Part shown: piece after piece, positions 6,906-9,892 of the stretch
Layout of the letters: every line of letters begins with the position of its first letter
Numbering within the stretch: position 1 is the stretch's first letter
Assembly: GCA_003647095.1 (NCBI GenBank)
Contig: QMME01000125.1
Span: 1 to 9,892, forward strand
Direction of reading: 5' to 3'
DNA: 9,892 bases
Source of the DNA: Deltaproteobacteria bacterium
GTDB taxonomy: Bacteria; Myxococcota; B64-G9
Program-made: the position numbers and the translations under genes
Notes under the pieces: generated by a model
What the model saw: the letters and a program-made list of their open reading frames with translations, nothing else
What the model was told of the DNA's origin: nothing
Databases searched by the model: none

Positions 6906-7909
6906 GCGTACGGATATTGCCGTCAAGGATGTCCTGGCTGGCCGGCCTGGCGGCGCTGGTTCTCGCCGGCGGCTGCACCGGCGGCTGGGTGGAGGAGTCG
7001 AGCGGCACCGGCAACGATCTCTTCGGCGTCTTCGGGCTGGAAACGGGCGAGGTCTTCGCCGTGGGTGCCGGCGGTACGGTGCTGCTGCGCGAGCAGGGCC
7101 GCTGGCGCCAGCTCAGCACCGGGTCCCAGGATACCCTGCGCGCGGTGTGGGGCTTCGACAGCGAACACGTAGTGGCCCTGGGAGACAATTGCGCCGCCCT
7201 CGAGTACTCGGGCCCGGTGGAGCCGCCCGAGGAAGGCGAGCCCCCGCCCGACCTGCATCCCATCCAGGCCGCTTCCTGCGGCGATTTCCGCGACGTCGAC
7301 GGCTCCAGTGAACATGCCTCGGCCTTCGTGGTGGGGGAACGCACCACCTCGCAGTGGTACGGCGGCGGCAACATGAGCAACGGCCGTTCTTTCAACCAGC
7401 GCATGCAGGGCGTGTCCATGCAGGTGCATGACGAGATCTACGCCGTTGGTGACCAGGGCGCCTTCTACCGCAAGCACGACGGCAACTGGAGCCAGCTCGA
7501 CGTCACCGTCTGCGGGGTGGAGCCCGTCGACGGCCAGTGCCCGGAGGGATACCTGGCGCAGCCCATCCTCTGGGACGTCTGGGCCGGCCCGGACGGCCAG
7601 GGTGCCGTGGTCGGATCGGGCGGTGGCATCTGGCGCCTGCCCGCCCCGGCCGAGGGCGAATGGGAAGCGGAGGACACCGATTTCGATGCCGACCTGCTGG
7701 CCGCCTGGGGACACCGCGACGAGCAGCAGGGAACGGTCACCGTCTATGCCGCCGGCCGCGGTGGCGTGCTGGCGCGCATCGAGCCCGAGCGCATCGTGCG
7801 CGAGGCTCCCGGTCCCCACCAGGACCTCAACGACATCTGGGTCAGTCCCGACGGAGCCGACATCTACGCCGTGGGCAACGAGGGCGTAATCGTCCACTTC
7901 TCGCGATAA
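6902..7909 (+). CDS. Propeller-like (BNR/WD40-type) repeat lipoprotein
   Basis: 335-residue predicted lipoprotein. The signal peptide ends in LAGGC with Cys25, the same lipobox as the preceding gene product. The rest consists of at least six related segments of the form L-x-x-V/I-W-G...AVG-x-x-G-x-hydrophobic: 40-71 (LFGVFG, VFAVGAGGTV), 79-102 (LRAVWG, VVALGDN), 178-199 (EIYAVGDQG), 223-246 (LWDVWA, AVVGSGG), 265-299 (LLAAWG, VYAAGRGG) and 309-333 (LNDIWV, IYAVGNEG). This is the pattern of BNR/Ycf48-like beta-propeller proteins common in Myxococcota, where most have no assigned role. Cys98, Cys126, Cys204 and Cys213 could form disulfides outside the cytoplasm. GGAGGA lies just before the ATG, and ATGA overlap with the previous gene indicates translational coupling. 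A role as partner or scaffold for the small lipoprotein is inference. Confidence 0.85.
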   Translation: MSVRILPSRMSWLAGLAALVLAGGCTGGWVEESSGTGNDLFGVFGLETGEVFAVGAGGTVLLREQGRWRQLSTGSQDTLRAVWGFDSEHVVALGDNCAALEYSGPVEPPEEGEPPPDLHPIQAASCGDFRDVDGSSEHASAFVVGERTTSQWYGGGNMSNGRSFNQRMQGVSMQVHDEIYAVGDQGAFYRKHDGNWSQLDVTVCGVEPVDGQCPEGYLAQPILWDVWAGPDGQGAVVGSGGGIWRLPAPAEGEWEAEDTDFDADLLAAWGHRDEQQGTVTVYAAGRGGVLARIEPERIVREAPGPHQDLNDIWVSPDGADIYAVGNEGVIVHFSR

Positions 7910-7924
7910 CTTCCATTGCCACCA

Positions 7925-7962
7925 ATGAAAATATCCCCCGGTGGCAGGAGCAACCGGGGGAT
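7925..7962 (-). terminator. Rho-independent terminator of the Spy-like gene in the convergent gap
   Basis: ATCCCCCGGT (7933-7942) and ACCGGGGGAT (7953-7962) form a perfect 10 bp stem with a 10 nt loop. On the minus strand the stem is followed by A then TTTT (7928-7931), and it begins about 30 nt after the stop of the Spy-like gene. On the plus strand no T tract follows, although the stem alone may also slow transcripts from the lipoprotein operon. TGCCACC (7917-7923) can pair with GGTGGCA (7940-7946), an alternative fold that would disrupt the stem in plus-strand RNA. Confidence 0.75.
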
Positions 7963-7991
7963 GGTAGCCAGGATCAAGACCTGGGCGGCAA

Positions 7992-8531
7992 CTACCAGGC
8001 GGGACCGGGGCCGGGGCCACCCGGGCCGCCGGGACCACCCATGCAACCGGGACCTCCGGGACATCCCGGGCCACCGGGACCGCCGCGGCGTCCGCGCCGG
8101 TGGTGCATCATCCGCCACTGGGCCTTTATCTGCTGCAGCTTCTCGAACTGCTCCGGGGTCAACAGCTTGCGCACGTCGAGCATCAGCCCAATCTGGTTCT
8201 TCTTGATCTTCAGCTGCAGGACGCTGATCTTCTCCAGCTGCGAGAAGATGGCCGAGCGGTTGGGCTTGTCGGCCTGCAGCAGCTGCTTGAGATCCAGCCG
8301 CGCCCGCTGGATGTCGTGGCGGATGTCGATCACCTGCTTCTGGGCCTCGATTTGCATGCCCTGGATACGCTCGATCTGCTTCTCGTTCAGCCCGGCTTCC
8401 TGGAGGACCTTTTTCATTACCGCCGGTGGGGGCCCCATGCCGTGCTTGCCGGGTCCCCGGCCCCGGGCCGAGGCCACCGCGGGGACGACCAGCACCATCG
8501 CCACCAACATGCTCAACAATTTCCGCTTCAT
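7992..8531 (-). CDS. Spy/CpxP-like periplasmic protein with collagen-like C-terminal tail
   Basis: 179-residue predicted periplasmic protein. A Sec signal peptide spans 1-22 (MKRKLLSML start, AVASA end). The helical body carries two LTxxQ-type motifs, LNEKQ (48-52) and LTPEQ (124-128), the signature of the Spy/CpxP/ZraP group of envelope-stress chaperones and metal-responsive proteins. Charged helices (about 48-140) separate them, with heptad-like Leu/Ile spacing. The ending is unusual: His143-His144 and a basic stretch, then ten consecutive Gly-X-Y triplets (147-176) with Cys157 and Cys163. The family typically ends soon after the second LTxxQ, so this tail is an addition. The start is supported by AGGAGG at 8537-8542, 5 nt before ATG, and a terminator follows the stop. 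Function as chaperone or metal binder is inferred from the family and not shown by the sequence alone. Confidence 0.85.
   Translation of the reverse strand: MKRKLLSMLVAMVLVVPAVASARGRGPGKHGMGPPPAVMKKVLQEAGLNEKQIERIQGMQIEAQKQVIDIRHDIQRARLDLKQLLQADKPNRSAIFSQLEKISVLQLKIKKNQIGLMLDVRKLLTPEQFEKLQQIKAQWRMMHHRRGRRGGPGGPGCPGGPGCMGGPGGPGGPGPGPAW
8004..8093 (-). repeat. Ten Gly-X-Y triplets (9-bp periodic, collagen-like)
   Basis: These codons specify residues 147-176 of the Spy-like protein, reading GRR, GGP, GGP, GCP, GGP, GCM, GGP, GGP, GGP, GPG. The DNA has a 9 bp period of GGxCCxGGx type, which is prone to slippage, so the number of triplets may vary between strains. The Y position is mostly proline, as in bacterial collagen-like proteins. 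Confidence 0.85.
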
Positions 8532-8536
8532 GACTG

Positions 8537-8542
8537 CCTCCT
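8537..8542 (-). promoter_or_regulatory. Ribosome binding site of the Spy-like gene
   Basis: AAGGAGG on the minus strand, with AGGAGG ending 5 nt before the ATG at 8529-8531. It fixes this start, which also begins the signal peptide, and argues against the overlapping 280-codon frame in the same region. Confidence 0.8.
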
Positions 8543-8662
8543 TTCCGAGTCACTCGTTTCGCGTCATCTCGCCTTCCTGACTGGATCGATCCCCGGCAAG
8601 GCAATGCGGTATACAGCAGCGGCCTCCAGCCCCCCGCCCCTGCCGGGAAGGAGCGGCGGAGT

Positions 8663-9892
8663 TCAGTTGGTACAGGTGAGCGTCCCCGGAAAGCTGCCCA
8701 GGTCACCCATGTTCAGGCTGCCGGGGGTACAGTTCATCACCCCCGGGCAGTCGCCGGCGTCTCCGCACAGCTGAGTGCAGTAGGTGCCGCTACCGGAGCT
8801 GTAGCAGATGCCGTGCGAACAAGGCGGGTCGCCGGCGCCCCCGCAGGGGCCGGCGCCGGTGGGAGTTGTCTGCCCGGAGGGAGGATTGCGACAAAAGCCT
8901 TGCACGGCACTGGAATCAACCAGCACCGCCGGGTGACACTGCAGGCCGGACGGGCAGTCGGGATCTCCCGCGCAGGCGATACGGCACTCGCCCAGGTAGT
9001 CGAAGAACGGCGCCGGCAGGCAGGCCTTGTCGGGAGGATCGTTCGAGTTAATGGCCTGGCAGGAGTAGCCGGCCAGGCACTCGCCGTCGTCGCTGCAGGC
9101 CGGGCCCCGGCAATGGGCGTTTACGCAGCTGTAGTTCACCGGACACTGGGCATCGCGACCGCAGTCGCCGGGATAGACCACTTCCCAGGAAAGCACGCAG
9201 CTGGTGGGAGCCCCCAGGTAGCTGCCCGTGCAGTCGGCGACATCGTCACAGGCCTCGCTGCACAGGCCGGTGAACCAGGAACACATGTCGTTGGCACAGC
9301 GGTTGCCGCCATCACAGCTCGCGCCGGGCGTACCGCCGCCGGCGAGCGGCGGTCGGCACTGGTGTTGCAGCGACATCTGGTCGTCCGCCTCCTGCACGGT
9401 GCACACCCCGTCCGGGGCGCAGTCGGCGTCCGAGCCACACGGGGGGTAGTTACGGGCGTAGTAATCCCGGTTGGAACCAACCAGGCAGCGGTAGCCGGCA
9501 GGCCAGCCGGCCGGGTCGCTGGCCGGGTCGCACTCCGTGGTGCAGTAGCGGTCGAAGTCGTCGCCGGCGCAGATCTGGCTGGAGCAGTCCACCCAGCTCG
9601 TGCAGGGCTCCCCGAAGCCGGCGCAGCCGCCCCCGGAACCGTTGTCCTCGTCCACCTGCCCGTCGCAATCATTGTCGATGCCGTCGCAGAACTCCTGCTG
9701 CGGGTTCTGACCGCCCGTGCACTGGCAGTTGCTCAAACCGTCGTCCACGGCTTCATTGCAATCGTCATCGATGTTGTTGCAGCTCTCCGGGCCCGGGCTG
9801 CCGCCGTCGCTGCAAGCGCAGTTGCTCAGGCCGTCATCCACGGCCCCATTGCAGTCGTCATCGACGTTGTTGCAGCTCTCCGGACCCGGGCT
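8663..9892 (-). CDS. Cys-rich MopE-type putative metal-binding protein, C-terminal part (partial)
   Basis: 409 residues up to the stop are present; the frame is open through the right edge, so the N-terminus and any signal peptide are missing. The first ATG-like start in the window (GTG at 9839-9841) lies inside a repeat and is not the true start. Window residues 1-83 carry two full and one partial copy of the motif ESCNNxDDDCNxxVDDG, the Pfam MopE-type 'putative metal-binding motif' frequent in Myxococcota surface proteins. The rest (about 90-409) is Cys-rich, with recurring CxxDxDC-like spacing: CGSDADC, CGRDAQC, CSDDGEC, CAGDPDC and CGDAGDC, each followed by a further Cys. There are 49 cysteines in 409 residues, about 12%, which requires an oxidising, extracytoplasmic location. 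Copper binding is documented for MopE of Methylococcus; binding here is not shown. The stop is followed by a 131 bp gap before the Spy-like gene on the same strand. Confidence 0.85.
   Translation of the reverse strand, partial: SPGPESCNNVDDDCNGAVDDGLSNCACSDGGSPGPESCNNIDDDCNEAVDDGLSNCQCTGGQNPQQEFCDGIDNDCDGQVDEDNGSGGGCAGFGEPCTSWVDCSSQICAGDDFDRYCTTECDPASDPAGWPAGYRCLVGSNRDYYARNYPPCGSDADCAPDGVCTVQEADDQMSLQHQCRPPLAGGGTPGASCDGGNRCANDMCSWFTGLCSEACDDVADCTGSYLGAPTSCVLSWEVVYPGDCGRDAQCPVNYSCVNAHCRGPACSDDGECLAGYSCQAINSNDPPDKACLPAPFFDYLGECRIACAGDPDCPSGLQCHPAVLVDSSAVQGFCRNPPSGQTTPTGAGPCGGAGDPPCSHGICYSSGSGTYCTQLCGDAGDCPGVMNCTPGSLNMGDLGSFPGTLTCTN
9644..9892 (-). repeat. 93-bp tandem repeats with MopE metal-binding motif
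   Basis: Two complete 31-codon units (9800-9892 and 9707-9799) and a diverged partial third (9644-9706). The first 75 bp of the two full units differ at only about 8 positions, most of them synonymous, so they arose by recent duplication and the array probably continues past the window edge. The third reads EFCDGIDNDCDGQVDED, the standard form of the motif. Confidence 0.88.

Noticed and set aside
6923..8074. 383-codon minus-strand frame antisense to the two lipoprotein genes
   Set aside because: Low-complexity Ala/Val/Gly/His product with no signal or domain; the plus strand carries two coupled genes with lipoboxes and ribosome sites.
8532..8662. Palindrome GGATCGATCC (8583-8592) and CCCGGCA/TGCCGGG inverted repeat as regulator site or terminator
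   Set aside because: A 10 bp palindrome is expected by chance about once per kilobase; the inverted repeat has a loop of over 40 nt and no T tract. No convincing promoter for the Spy-like gene was found here either.

Overview
GC-rich DNA, roughly two-thirds G+C, with tightly packed genes and no tRNA, rRNA, CRISPR array or recognisable mobile element. The protein set suggests a Myxococcota or other former deltaproteobacterial genome: an OmpA protein with thrombospondin type-3 calcium repeats, a MopE-type Cys-rich protein, BNR/propeller lipoproteins and a Tat-exported DUF362 lipoprotein. This placement is inferred from gene families, not from a phylogenetic marker.

Layout. (1) 1-509, minus: N-terminal part of a DUF362 lipoprotein, cut by the window edge. 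(2) 649-1989, minus: OmpA-family outer-membrane protein with four TSP3 repeats, preceded by a good sigma70-like promoter. (3) 2071-5211, minus: a 1046-residue fusion of a 12-helix nucleotide-transporter-like MFS domain, HEAT repeats and a C-terminal cyclic-nucleotide-binding-like domain. (4) 5261-6349, minus: deoxyhypusine synthase-like enzyme, 49 bp upstream of (3) and probably co-transcribed with it. (5) 6350-6452: divergent promoter region with a perfect 6+6 bp palindrome. (6) 6453-6905 and 6902-7909, plus: two lipoproteins overlapping by ATGA, the second a six-repeat propeller-like protein. (7) 7910-7991: convergent gap with a strong stem-loop. (8) 7992-8531, minus: Spy/CpxP-like periplasmic protein with a collagen-like Gly-X-Y tail. 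(9) 8663-9892, minus: C-terminal part of a Cys-rich MopE-type protein whose N-terminus lies beyond the right edge. No gene-free stretch exceeds 139 bp.

Most of the products are predicted to act in the envelope: exported lipoproteins, an outer-membrane/peptidoglycan anchor, a periplasmic chaperone-like protein and a Cys-rich metal-motif protein. The exception, and the most unusual part, is the two-gene unit of a DHS-like enzyme followed by the transporter-HEAT-CNBD fusion. Bacteria lack eIF5A, so the enzyme probably acts on free polyamines or a related amine. The adjacent membrane protein may be functionally tied to it, but its substrate cannot be read from sequence.
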